Positions 52,648 through 61,399 of a stretch of DNA of 64,000 bases are shown here, one piece after another. Position numbers and translations under genes: made by a program. Every line of letters begins with the position of its first letter. Position 1 is the first letter of the stretch. Below the pieces are notes generated by a model. It ran no database searches and had not been told where the DNA came from. It worked only from the letters and a program-made list of their open reading frames with translations. The DNA comes from CAKZLS01 sp963786305 (lineage in GTDB: Bacteria > Pseudomonadota > Alphaproteobacteria > Rhodospirillales > Defluviicoccaceae), in the NCBI GenBank assembly GCA_963786305.1, contig CAWAYL010000014.1, positions 372,001-436,000 on the forward strand, written 5' to 3'.

Positions 52648-54587
52648 TCGCCGAGCCCCATCTTGATGTACCCGGTCGGGCAGATGTCGTGGCAGATGTG
52701 GCAGCCGATGCAGCGGTTGTAGTCGGTCTGAACGTAATGGCCCATGACCGCGTCGGACCGCGGCACCCGGCTGACCGCCCCCTGCGGACAGAAATTGATG
52801 CAGTTGTTGCACTGAATACAGAGGCCGCAGCTCATGCAGCGGTCGGCCTCGGCGATGGCCTCCTCCTCGCTCAGCGCATACAACCGCTCCTCGAAGTCGC
52901 CCACGACCTCGCCCGGGGCGATCGTGCGGCTGACACGGCGATGGCGGGGCGCATAGGGAAAATGACCGACAAACAGCTCTTCGTGCGTGCTGATCTCGTG
53001 GGCCGAGCGGTCCTCGAAATTATGGATGGCGAAATCCGCGGTGGCGGTCCCGCGCACCGGCTGTTCGCATGTTCCCGACAACTGCCCGGTCTTGCGCAGC
53101 CGTTCGGCCAAGTCGAACGATAGGGTATCGATGCGCGGCCGGCGCTTCGGCTCCATGCCCTTGAGGTAGGCGTCGATGCTCTCGGCGGCGATCCGGCCGT
53201 GACCGATGGCCGAGGTCATCAGGTGCGGCCGGAGGATGTCGCCGCCGGCGAAATGCCCCGGGCGGCCGGCGACGCACATCCTCGGGTCGGTGGAGATGAA
53301 ACCGTTGCCGTTGTCCAGCTCGCCCAGATCGCCCAGATCGCCCTTTTGGCCGATGGCGATCACCAAAAGCTGGCATGGCAGCTCTTCGTTGGTGCCGGTA
53401 ATGGGCAGAGGGTTCATGCCGTCCATGGTGCAGCCGCACACCTTGAGCGCCGTCACGCGGCCCTCGTCGTCCTTTGTTACCTCGAGCGGCATCAGTCCGC
53501 CACGGATCTCGACACCTTCCTTGATCGCGTCGTCGACCTCTCGGCGGGACGCCATCATCCGGTCGATGGGGAACAGCGACGTGAGCACCACGTCCGCGCC
53601 CTCGCGCCGGGCCGTGGTCGCCACGTCGTGGGCGACCTGGCCCATCACGGCGATGCCGGGACGGTCCTTTTCGTGCGTCTGGCTGACATGACCGAGGCGC
53701 CGGGCAACGGAAGCCACGTCGAGCGAGGTGTCGCCGCCGCCGATCACAACCACCTGGCCGGTCACCGATTCCAGCCGTCCTTCGTTGAACGCTCTCAGAA
53801 AATCCACGCCGGTGATGCAATTGGTTGCATCGCCGCCGGGAATGGACAACGTGCGCCCTTGGTGCGAGCCGAGCGCCCAGAAGATCGCGTCCGTATCCCG
53901 CTCGAGGTCGGCGATGGTGAGATCGCGTCCCACCCGCGTGTTCAAATGAACGGTGACCCCCATATCGACAATACGCTGGACCTCGCCGTCGAGTACATGT
54001 CTCGGCGTCCGGTAGCCGGGAATGCCATAGCGGACCATACCGCCGAGCGCCTCGTGGTCGTCATAGAGAACGACGCCATGACCCCGCCGGCGGAGATGGT
54101 AGGCGGCCGACAGGCCCGAAGGCCCGCCCCCCACGACCGCAACCACCTTCCCCGTCTCATGCACCGGTTGAGGGAAGCCGAGACCTTCGGCGAGCGCCCA
54201 ATCGCCGACGAAATGCTCGATGGAATTGATGCCGACGTGATCCTCCAACTCGTTGCGATTGCAGGCATCCTCGCAGGGCGACGGGCAGACGCGGCCCATG
54301 ATCGCCGGAAACGGGTTGGCCTCCGTCAACCGCTGGAAGGCGTATTCCTGCCAGCGCCCGCCATCGGCGGGCCTGTCGTGGCCGCGGACGATGGACAGCC
54401 ACCCCCGGACGTCGTGGCCCGACGGACAGGCACCTTGGCACGGCGACGCCTTGAGGACGTAGGTCGGGCACTTGAACGACTTGCTGGCCTTGAAGATGTC
54501 GTCTTGCAGCGAGTCGTATTGGCTGTCCCCTTCGCGGAACCGGAGGAAGGTCCTGGCTTGCGGTGCCGGGTTTACAGCTTCGGTCAT
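52644..54587 (-). CDS. dsrL: DsrL, NAD(P)H:acceptor oxidoreductase of the rDsr system
   Basis: 647 residues, GltD-like with a C-terminal ferredoxin domain. N-terminal Fe-S part CQGACPSGHDVRGWL and CPSPCEDACNR, FAD fold VVAVVGGGPSGLSAAYHLRR, NAD(P) fold GQVVVIGGGDTSLDVA, second FAD segment FAGGDILRPHLMTSAIGHGR, C-terminal clusters CMSCGLCIQCNNC and CIGCHICHDICPTG. DsrL marks the oxidative direction, taking electrons from DsrAB to NAD(P)+. Complete in one frame. Confidence 0.93.
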   Translation of the reverse strand: MTEAVNPAPQARTFLRFREGDSQYDSLQDDIFKASKSFKCPTYVLKASPCQGACPSGHDVRGWLSIVRGHDRPADGGRWQEYAFQRLTEANPFPAIMGRVCPSPCEDACNRNELEDHVGINSIEHFVGDWALAEGLGFPQPVHETGKVVAVVGGGPSGLSAAYHLRRRGHGVVLYDDHEALGGMVRYGIPGYRTPRHVLDGEVQRIVDMGVTVHLNTRVGRDLTIADLERDTDAIFWALGSHQGRTLSIPGGDATNCITGVDFLRAFNEGRLESVTGQVVVIGGGDTSLDVASVARRLGHVSQTHEKDRPGIAVMGQVAHDVATTARREGADVVLTSLFPIDRMMASRREVDDAIKEGVEIRGGLMPLEVTKDDEGRVTALKVCGCTMDGMNPLPITGTNEELPCQLLVIAIGQKGDLGDLGELDNGNGFISTDPRMCVAGRPGHFAGGDILRPHLMTSAIGHGRIAAESIDAYLKGMEPKRRPRIDTLSFDLAERLRKTGQLSGTCEQPVRGTATADFAIHNFEDRSAHEISTHEELFVGHFPYAPRHRRVSRTIAPGEVVGDFEERLYALSEEEAIAEADRCMSCGLCIQCNNCINFCPQGAVSRVPRSDAVMGHYVQTDYNRCIGCHICHDICPTGYIKMGLGE

Positions 54588-54660
54588 GGCTACGATGTCC
54601 TTCCAACTCTGGGCCCCGTGCTCGCGGAGGCCTTTTCCGTTCGACTTGTCTCGTCTCCCT

Positions 54661-56161
54661 TTACGGCGAACCGCCGAGCCGTATCGCCCGGCTGACCAAC
54701 TGATGCAGCGAAACCACCATCTCCATGGGGTAATCGTAATAGGGCAGCACTTTGGTGAACTGGCTTTTGCAGATGGCGCACATGGCGACCATATGAGTCA
54801 CCTGCTCCTCGTCGATCACCTGCTTCAAGGCCTCCATCCGGGGCTTGGCGCCCTTGACCCGCAACTCCATCAGTTCGTCGGTGAGAAGGCCGCCGCCGCC
54901 GCCGCAGCAGAAGGTCTTGTCGCAGATGGTGTCGGGATGCATGTCGACGAAGGTGGGCACGCAGGCGCGGATCAGGTCGCGCGGAACGGTGAACTGACCG
55001 CCCGGACGGTCGCCGAGACGCGAGGCGCGCGCCACGTTGCAGGAGTTGTGGAGCGTCACCGTCATGTCGGCGTTGGCGTCCTTGTCCAGGGTAATGGCGC
55101 CTTTTTTGACAAGATCGAGAGTGATCTCGGCGATGTGCTGCGGCACCGGGTAGCGCGGATCGAGAAAATCCCACGGCCCGGCCAAGGTGTTGAGGAACGA
55201 ATAGGCGACGCGCCAGGCGTGCCCGCATTCACCGAACACCAGTCGCTTCACCCCGAGATCGAGGGCGGCCTTGCGGATGCGGTTGGCGATGATGTGCATC
55301 TGCTCGTAGGAGCCGATGAACATGCCGAAGTTGCCGGCCTCCGAGGCGTGGGAACTGAGGGTCCAGCTCATGCCGGCCTGGTGAAACACCTTGGCATAAC
55401 CGATCAGGCCGTCCACATGGGGCTCGGCGAAGAAATCGGCCGACGGGGTGATCAGCAATACGTCGGCGCCATGCACGTCCAGCGGAAACCGTACTTCGAC
55501 GCCGGTATCGTCGAGGACGTCCTCTTCGAGACCTTCGAGGGTGTTGGCAAGCGCCGGTTCGGGGAGGCCGAGGTTGTTGCCCACCTTGTGAACCTTGGCG
55601 ATGACCTCGTTGCAGTACTTCTGTCCCATGCCGATGGTGTCCATGATCTCGCGCGCGGCCATGGAGATCTCGGCGGTGTCGATGCCGTAGGGGCAGAAGA
55701 CGGAACACCGGCGGCATTGCGAGCACTGATGGAAGTACGTGTACCACTCCTTGAGGACGTCCTCGTCGAGCGGCCGGGCCCCGGCCAAGTTGCCGAGCGC
55801 TTTGCCCGCGACGGTGAAATAGTACCGATAGACGCTGCGAAGCAGATCCTGGCGCGCCACAGGCATGTTCTTGGGATCGCCGGTGCCGAGGAAGAAATGG
55901 CACTTGTCGGCGCAGGCGCCGCACTTGACGCAGATATCGAGAAAGACCCGAAGCGAACTCGTAGCGTTCCAAAAGCTCGCCCATCTTGGCCACGGCCACC
56001 GCCTGCCAATCGTCCACCAAGGTGCCGGGAAAACCGAGGGCCTCGTTATGCGCCGGCTGGGCGACGAACGAGCGGCACGCCGCCATGGCGTTCGGCAGCA
56101 AGCGTGGCGGCGCCGCCGTTTCCGGGTCGGACGTCAGCGGTGGGGTTGCGAAGGTGTCCAT
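54661..56161 (-). CDS. dsrK: DsrK, HdrD-like catalytic subunit of DsrMKJOP (one frame break)
   Basis: About 499 residues when joined. Two ferredoxin motifs (CVKCGACADKC, CSQCRRCSVFCPYG) and the CCG/noncubane cluster region (LHNSCNVAR, CCGGGGGLLTDELM, MCAICKSQF). Exchanges electrons with DsrC disulfide/trisulfide at the cytoplasmic face. An extra T near 55957 splits ERYES from LRVFLDICVKCGAC. It starts 17 bases after dsrM. Confidence 0.88.
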
Positions 56162-56178
56162 GTTTCAGGTCCGTTGCA

Positions 56179-56916
56179 TCAACCGCGGCGGCTGTCGAGC
56201 GGCTTCGCCCACGGGGCGACATGCCGGTGCTCGCGCGCATCGTCGCGCTGGTTGCGGGTTGGGCTGAAAAAGATGCCGGCGGCGTGCAGCAGCTTGGAAA
56301 ACGGGGCCACCAAGAGCAAAGCCGCGAACAGCATAAGGTGAGCGGCGAGCAGGGGATCGCCGGGCAGACCGGTCCACTGCAACAGCCACAGGCCGGCGAG
56401 GTACTCCTTGAGCGCGACGATGTCCGGTGTCATCCAGAACGTCATGACGAGGCCGGTACCGCCGAGCACGAAAATGAGAAGCAGGATTGCCATGTCGGTG
56501 GCGCGGGTCACGTAGCGGACCCGGGGAAGAACGATGCGCCGGACAAAGAGACCGGCGAGTCCGGCCATCATCGCGATAGCGGCCAGCTTGCCCACCGGCT
56601 GCAGCATGACGATCGGCAACGGCGGCACCGCCAGGAAATAGCGGAGGTGGCGGAGCAGCACCACCAGCAGCCCCCAATGGAACAGCATGGAGAAGACCCA
56701 CAACGCCTTGTCCGCCCGGAACAGGCTTTCGAACAGAAACACTTCCCGCGCGAGCCGCATGACGACACCGAACCGCGTGAGCGGCGCCGGCGTGGTGGCG
56801 ATGCGCAAGGGCGACGGCGTGACCGCGTAGCGCCACAACCGTCCCGCCATCGCGACCACGAAAAGGGCGAAGGAAAGCGTCAGCGCGATGGAGACGGCGG
56901 TGGTCAAGAATGTCAT
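56179..56916 (-). CDS. dsrM: DsrM, heme b membrane subunit
   Basis: 245 residues, five to six membrane segments, NarI-like: WVFSMLFHWGLLVVLLRHLRYF with His ligands, MAILLLIFVLGGTGLVMTF, and LLAAHLMLFAALLLVAPFSKLLHAAGIFFSP. Connects DsrK with the quinone pool. Complete in one frame; starts 87 bases after dsrC. Confidence 0.9.
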   Translation of the reverse strand: MTFLTTAVSIALTLSFALFVVAMAGRLWRYAVTPSPLRIATTPAPLTRFGVVMRLAREVFLFESLFRADKALWVFSMLFHWGLLVVLLRHLRYFLAVPPLPIVMLQPVGKLAAIAMMAGLAGLFVRRIVLPRVRYVTRATDMAILLLIFVLGGTGLVMTFWMTPDIVALKEYLAGLWLLQWTGLPGDPLLAAHLMLFAALLLVAPFSKLLHAAGIFFSPTRNQRDDAREHRHVAPWAKPLDSRRG

Positions 56917-57003
56917 CGGTCTCTCCCGTTCGCCAGCAAAGGGTTGCGAGCGGCTGCCACCGCGGCCGAAACCGGCGGAATTCGGCGAGCCGCTCGCGGT
57001 ATC

Positions 57004-57333
57004 TCACACACAGCCGGTCGGTTTCGGCAGGCCGGCGATCTTGCACGCCTGCTTGGCGGGGCCGTAGGGGAACAACTCGTACAGATACTTGTTGCTTCCC
57101 TTGTCTTGTCCCAGGCGTTTGCCGACCGCCTTGGTCAGCACCCGGATCGCCGGCGCGATCTGGTATTCCTGGTAGTAATCGCGCAGGAACTTGATCACTT
57201 CCCAATGCTCTTCCGTCATATCGAGCTCTTCTTCCTGGGCGATCTTGTTGGCGAGGTCCTCACTCCAGTCGTCGAGGTTGGCGATGTAGCCTTCTTCGTC
57301 GTGTTCGATGGTCTTACCGTTCAATTGGTACAT
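57004..57333 (-). CDS. dsrC: DsrC, sulfur carrier protein
   Basis: 109 residues, canonical length. HDEEGYIANLDDWSEDLANK, EEHWEVIKFLRDYYQEYQ, PAIRVLTKAVGKRLG, and the flexible C-terminal arm with two conserved cysteines spaced CX10C (ACKIAGLPKPTGCV), the last at the penultimate position. Both are present, so it can form the trisulfide that feeds DsrAB and DsrMK. AGGAGA-type ribosome binding site before the ATG. Confidence 0.95.
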   Translation of the reverse strand: MYQLNGKTIEHDEEGYIANLDDWSEDLANKIAQEEELDMTEEHWEVIKFLRDYYQEYQIAPAIRVLTKAVGKRLGQDKGSNKYLYELFPYGPAKQACKIAGLPKPTGCV

Positions 57334-57389
57334 GTTGAGTTTCTCCTTTCATCTTCCGTTCGGTCACGCTCAGGGTCTTGATCGCTGTT

Positions 57390-57692
57390 TCAGAGCCAGG
57401 ATTGGACGCTTTGCCGGGCGATCGTCAGGTCGACGAAGCCGCCGTAATCGATGGGTTCCACCCCCTGGAGGACCTGGCTGGTATCGAGTCCACGCGCGGC
57501 GAGGTCCGGCGCGAGCACGAAGAAGTCGTAGGCATTGACCGCGCCGGCGACGAGATCGGACTGGGCGGTGCCGCGGAGCGACGCATAGACGGCGTCCTCG
57601 AACAGCAGGATCGCCGATCCCGGAACCGCCCGTTTGAGGCAGGCCTGCAGGTTGGTGCGCTCGAAGGGGGATTTGTTGACGAGATGCAGCAT
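57390..57692 (-). CDS. dsrH: DsrH, sulfur relay subunit
   Basis: 100 residues: MLHLVNKSPFERTNLQACL, GSAILLFEDAVYAS, FFVLAPDLAARGL and DYGGFVDLTI. TusB-like subunit of the DsrE2F2H2 hexamer that moves persulfide from TusA to DsrC. Short gaps to dsrF and dsrC. Confidence 0.93.
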   Translation of the reverse strand: MLHLVNKSPFERTNLQACLKRAVPGSAILLFEDAVYASLRGTAQSDLVAGAVNAYDFFVLAPDLAARGLDTSQVLQGVEPIDYGGFVDLTIARQSVQSWL

Positions 57693-57706
57693 CGCCCTTG
57701 CCTCCC

Positions 57707-58099
57707 TCAGGCGCTCAGGACGACGTCCATGGACTCCATCAGGGAGCTCATGTCGTCGCGCCGAAGCACGGTGGTCGGAATGATGAAGTCGTCGGGCGTG
57801 AGCCCGCGCTCTTCGATGGATTCCTTCTCGACGTAGACATTCTCGACGCCGTAGTCTTCAAGGGCGCGATAGGTTTTCGAGAAGTCTTTCAATTCCAGCT
57901 CGGACGGCTTCTGGTTTTTCTTGATCTGGAAGACGCCATCGTCGAGGAAGGCAAGATGGACGTCCTGCTCGAACATCGCGGCGATGAGCACCATCTCGAG
58001 TTCTTCCAGCGCGTAAATCGTGCCGTGGGGGGCTTTGCGGTTGACGTAGAGAAACCGTTTGACCACCACTTCGGCCGGCGCTTCATCGGGTGTTGTCAT
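57707..58099 (-). CDS. dsrF: DsrF, sulfur relay subunit
   Basis: 130 residues: VVKRFLYVNRKAPHGTIYALE, MVLIAAMFEQDVHLAFLDDGVFQI, and LEDYGVENVYVEKESIEERGL. TusC-like subunit of DsrEFH. GAGGAG precedes ATG 58099. The presence of DsrEFH argues for sulfur oxidation, not sulfate reduction. Confidence 0.93.
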   Translation of the reverse strand: MTTPDEAPAEVVVKRFLYVNRKAPHGTIYALEELEMVLIAAMFEQDVHLAFLDDGVFQIKKNQKPSELELKDFSKTYRALEDYGVENVYVEKESIEERGLTPDDFIIPTTVLRRDDMSSLMESMDVVLSA

Positions 58100-58110
58100 C
58101 AGTTCGCTCC

Positions 58111-58470
58111 TCAGTCGCCGAAGACGACGGTTCGACCCGCGTCGATGCACGCTTCGATGAATTCACCGAGACCGGTAATCCGGAAACCGTCGGCCAGGGA
58201 ATCGTCGGTAATGCCCCGCCGCAGCCCGGCGGCGACGCACACGGCGAGGTCGACGGCATGGGTTTCCGCCAACGCCGCCCAGCGCTTGACGATATTGCGG
58301 TCGTCGGCTTGCGGGGCGGAGAACTTCGTCCCGTTCAGGACGCCGTCGTAATAGAAGAAGATCCGCCGGATCGTGTGCCCCTTGTCGAGGGCATGCGTCG
58401 CGAAGTGATAGGCGGAATTGGCGGCCTGGTGATTGTAGGGACCCTCGTTGACCATGATGACGTAGTCCAT
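58111..58470 (-). CDS. dsrE: DsrE, sulfur relay subunit with active Cys
   Basis: 119 residues: MDYVIMVNEGPYNHQAANSA, KGHTIRRIFFYYDGVLNGTKF, and DLAVCVAAGLRRGI, with the persulfide-carrying Cys near residue 80. TusD-like active subunit of DsrEFH. ATG 58470 follows AAGGGG. Confidence 0.93.
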   Translation of the reverse strand: MDYVIMVNEGPYNHQAANSAYHFATHALDKGHTIRRIFFYYDGVLNGTKFSAPQADDRNIVKRWAALAETHAVDLAVCVAAGLRRGITDDSLADGFRITGLGEFIEACIDAGRTVVFGD

Positions 58471-58504
58471 TGGTTCTGACCCCTTCGATCTTGAACTCGG
58501 TTCC

Positions 58505-59575
58505 TCAGAAGTAGACGTGCGTCGACGCATTGAGGCTGGGACGCGCCAGGCGCCAGTCGTCGACGTGGTACTTGGTGAACGGCAATCCGGTCAGCTCGAA
58601 GAACCGCGGCCAGCCGATCCGGGCGATCCATTCGCCCATGCGTTCGAACGGCCGGGCGTTGGTCTTGTAGGCGCCGAGGATGTCGTGGACGACCGCGGTG
58701 ACTTCCGGCCAGCGCGGCGGATTGTTGGGGAGCCCCGCCGCCACCAGCTTGTGAAAGCTCGGCTTTGAGCGCGTCGAGGAATGCTTGCCGCCGACCCACA
58801 CCGCGAGCTTGCTGTGGACCGGATCGTTGATCCGCATCGGCGGGCACGGCGGGAAACAGGCGCCGCAGCACACGCATTTCTTTTCGTCGATCTCCAGGCT
58901 CGGTTTGCCGTTGACCACCGCCGGGCGGATCGCCGCCGTCGGGCAGCGCGCCACCACCGCCGGCCGCTCGCAGACCTGCGCCACCAGGTCGTGATTGATG
59001 GTCGGCGGCTTGGTGTGCTGGATGTTGATGGCGATATCGCCCTGGCCGCCGCAGTTGATCTGGCAGCAAGACGTGGTGATCTTCACCTGATTGGGCATTT
59101 CTTCGTGGGTGAACTCGTGATGCAGCGAATCCATCAAGCGACTTGACGACGCCGGACGCGTCGGTCGCCGGGATATCGCAATGCAGCCAGCCCTGGGTGT
59201 GCGAGATCATCGTCACCGAGGGGCCGGTTCCGCCGACGGGGAAGCCGTGCTCGCCCAGGGCTCGAGCAGGGGTTGGACCGCCTCCGCCGAGCCGACCATG
59301 AACTCCACGTTGGAGCGCGTGGTGAAACGCAGGTAGCCGTCGGCGTGCTTGTCCGCGATCTCACAGAGCGTACGGATGGTGTAGACGTCCATTTGCCGCT
59401 GGGTACCGGCGCGAACCGTCCACACTTCCTCGCCGCCATGGGAGACGTGGTGCAGGACGCCGGGGCGAGGCCGGTCATGCCATTTCCACTGCCCGTAGTT
59501 CCGCCTGAGTATCGGGTGCATGAACGGCATCGGATCGGGGACGCCACATTCGACGGGTCGACGCGGTTGAGCCAC
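58505..59575 (-). CDS. dsrB: Dissimilatory sulfite reductase beta subunit (two frame breaks)
   Basis: About 356 residues when joined. MHPILRRNYGQWKWHDRP, YTIRTLCEIADKHADGYLRF, GWLHCDIPATDASGVVKSLM, TTSCCQINCGGQGDIAI (cluster Cys), ERPAVVARCPTAAIRP and the ferredoxin part CVCCGACFPPCPPM. Frame changes near 59260 (a G lost before CCCTGGG read leftwards) and near 59136 (an extra T in CTTGATGG). GTG 59575 is chosen for GAGGGAGGAAAAACC directly upstream. Confidence 0.9.
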
Positions 59576-59625
59576 GGTTTTTCCTCCCTCTACTGTCTTT
59601 AGTTTCCCAACGCGGTCCGGCGTCG

Positions 59626-60885
59626 CTATTCCGCCGCCGGGGCGGGTGCGGCCTGCCGCTCCCGCCACTTGGCCACTTCTTCATCCCAGCCGTCGGTGCG
59701 CACATAGGAGTTGGCGCGCGGGTGGCTGATCATGTTGGGATCGAGATCGAGGCCGATCCCCTCCAGCAAGTTCACCAGGCCGATGCGTTCGACCATTTCG
59801 CCGATGCGTTCGTGCTCGAGGGCGTTTTCGACGAAGAAATCGAGGACCCGCTGCGCCACATCCAGAAGCTTCTGGTAATCTTCCTCGGTCTTCATCGGCA
59901 TGAAGGGGACCACCACCGTGCCCATGAGATCGCCGATCTTCAGCGTCCGCTTGCCGCCGATGAGAATGGTGACGCCGCGCTCGCGGCCGGGCTGCAGGGC
60001 CTTGGTGAGGACGTTGATGCAGTGCATGCAGCGCACGCAGCTTGCGTTGTCGATCTCGAGCGTGTCGTCGTCGTTCAACGACAGCGCGTCGGTGGGGCAG
60101 AGCCGGATGACGTTGTCGATCATCCATTTGCGTCCCAGACGCTCGACATAGGCCTTGAATTCTTCCTGGTCGACCTGGATGTCGTCGCGCCATGTCCCGA
60201 AGGTCGCGAAGTCGGAACGATGAACCGCGTTGGAGCAGTCGTTGGCGCAGCCGGAGAACTTAAACTTGAACTTATAGGGCAGCGACGGCCGGTGGATGTC
60301 GTCGAGGAAGTTGTTGACGATCAGGCGCATGGCCTTGGCCTCGTCGTAGCAGGAGTGCTCGCAACGGGCGTGGCCGACGCACGAAATGGAGGTCCGGATG
60401 CCGGCACCGGCGCCGCCGAGATCGAAACCCATCTCGTTCAGCTCGTCGAAGCAGGGCTGGACATTGTCGGTGGTGCATCCCTGCAGCATGATGTCGCCGG
60501 TCTGGCCGTGCAGGGCGATCAGGCCCGACCCGTACTTTTCCCAGACGTCGCAGATCTGGCGCAGCGCCTCGGCGCTGTAATGGGTGCCGGGGGCGGGGAT
60601 GATGCGCAGCGTGTGAAACTCCGCGGAGTCCGGGAACTCGTCGGCGATTTCGGAAAACCGCGCGATGATGCCGGCGCCATAGCCGAGCACGCCGACCGTG
60701 CCGCCCTTCCAATAGCCGGTACGTGTTTCGTAAGACCGCTCGAGCTGGCCGAGCAGATCCTTCATCATCGGTGCGTAGGGTTTGTCCGTGGATTCGGCCA
60801 ACCGCTTCAGGCCGGTCACGAAACTCGGCCACGGTCCGCTTTCCAACTGGTCGAGCATAGGCGTTGCAGGCATCGGCTTGGACAT
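59626..60885 (-). CDS. dsrA: Dissimilatory sulfite reductase alpha subunit
   Basis: 419 residues in one frame. Siroheme-[4Fe-4S] ligands CX5C and CX3C in SCVGHARCEHSC and FKFSGCANDCSNAVHRSDFA; ferredoxin domain CPTDALSLNDDDTLEID with CVRCMHCINV. It oxidises the sulfur carried by DsrC to sulfite in the reverse direction. ATG 60885 follows GGAAGGTAAG. First gene of the dsr operon; 505 bases of mostly non-coding DNA precede it. Confidence 0.95.
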   Translation of the reverse strand: MSKPMPATPMLDQLESGPWPSFVTGLKRLAESTDKPYAPMMKDLLGQLERSYETRTGYWKGGTVGVLGYGAGIIARFSEIADEFPDSAEFHTLRIIPAPGTHYSAEALRQICDVWEKYGSGLIALHGQTGDIMLQGCTTDNVQPCFDELNEMGFDLGGAGAGIRTSISCVGHARCEHSCYDEAKAMRLIVNNFLDDIHRPSLPYKFKFKFSGCANDCSNAVHRSDFATFGTWRDDIQVDQEEFKAYVERLGRKWMIDNVIRLCPTDALSLNDDDTLEIDNASCVRCMHCINVLTKALQPGRERGVTILIGGKRTLKIGDLMGTVVVPFMPMKTEEDYQKLLDVAQRVLDFFVENALEHERIGEMVERIGLVNLLEGIGLDLDPNMISHPRANSYVRTDGWDEEVAKWRERQAAPAPAAE

Positions 60886-60992
60886 CGAACGCTTACCTTC
60901 CATCCCGTCGCATGTCTGGATGGGACTGCCGAAGCCGATCGATGAATGGCGTGCCGGCATCCGAAAGGTGAGTGTTACGTTACGGGGAGCGG

Positions 60993-61143
60993 TTAACTAA
61001 AATCGTCAAGTCTCACTTGCACGTCGACTATGACCACCCGTAACTTCATCCTCTCGGCTCTCAACTTTCGAGCTTTGATGCCGTCATCTCCCAAAAACAT
61101 CGGCCGCGGATTTACCGGCAGCCCTTCTTTTTTTATTGGTCAT
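60993..61143 (-). CDS. Possible small basic protein upstream of dsrA
   Basis: ATG at 61143 follows AAGGCGAGG. The frame gives 19 residues (MTNKKRRAAGKSAADVFGR) and stops at 61084. One base fewer near 61090 opens a 49-residue frame with a basic helix (DGIKARKLRAERMKLRVV, then IVDVQVRLDDFS) ending at TAA 60993. Given the many indels in this sequence the longer form is plausible, but no family is recognised and it may be leader RNA. Confidence 0.2.
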
Positions 61144-61279
61144 CCTCGCCTTGTGAGCCGATGACCCATTTGAGTTTGATATTAGTATAACCTGATACGT
61201 CCGGCAACATTTTATTTCGAAACCATCATGTTAAATTCTTCGAAGTATTTGCGAATCATTGTCGTTTTCTAAATATAAA

Positions 61280-61294
61280 TGATAATCATTTTCA
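61280..61294. promoter_or_regulatory. Fur-box-like operator
   Basis: TGATAATCATTTTCA matches the 7-1-7 Fur consensus TGATAATNATTATCA at all but one position and sits in an overlapping perfect palindrome AAATGAT-A-ATCATTT (61277-61291). Located about 400 bases before dsrA. Iron-dependent control of the Fe-S- and siroheme-rich operon is a reasonable guess. Confidence 0.5.
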
Positions 61295-61368
61295 ATATCC
61301 GAATAAAACGGCGTGATTATTGAGTGTCAGGAGTCGGGCCAAATTAAGGCGGTGAATTGCCCTCGGCG

Positions 61369-61399
61369 CCGCCTTCAATGGAGACCGCCTTCAATGGAG
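61369..61399. repeat. 15-base tandem duplication at the sat stop codon
   Basis: CCGCCTTCAATGGAG occurs at 61369-61383 and 61385-61399. The right copy contains the sat stop (TCA at 61391-61393). The left copy lies just behind it. Confidence 0.8.

Larger units (their letters stand above)
60886..61390. promoter_or_regulatory. Upstream region of the dsr operon
   Basis: 505 bases, AT-rich from 61180 to 61320, unlike the flanking genes. It holds a Fur-type site at 61280-61294, a possible small ORF, and on the minus strand TTGACG at 61009-61004 as a weak -35 candidate. It is the only long gap between sat and dsrN, so the main dsr promoter should be here. Confidence 0.5.

Noticed and set aside
48484..60885. 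Sulfate-reducing (reductive) Dsr system
   Set aside because: dsrEFH, dsrL and tusA are present and dsrD is absent, which is the oxidative pattern.
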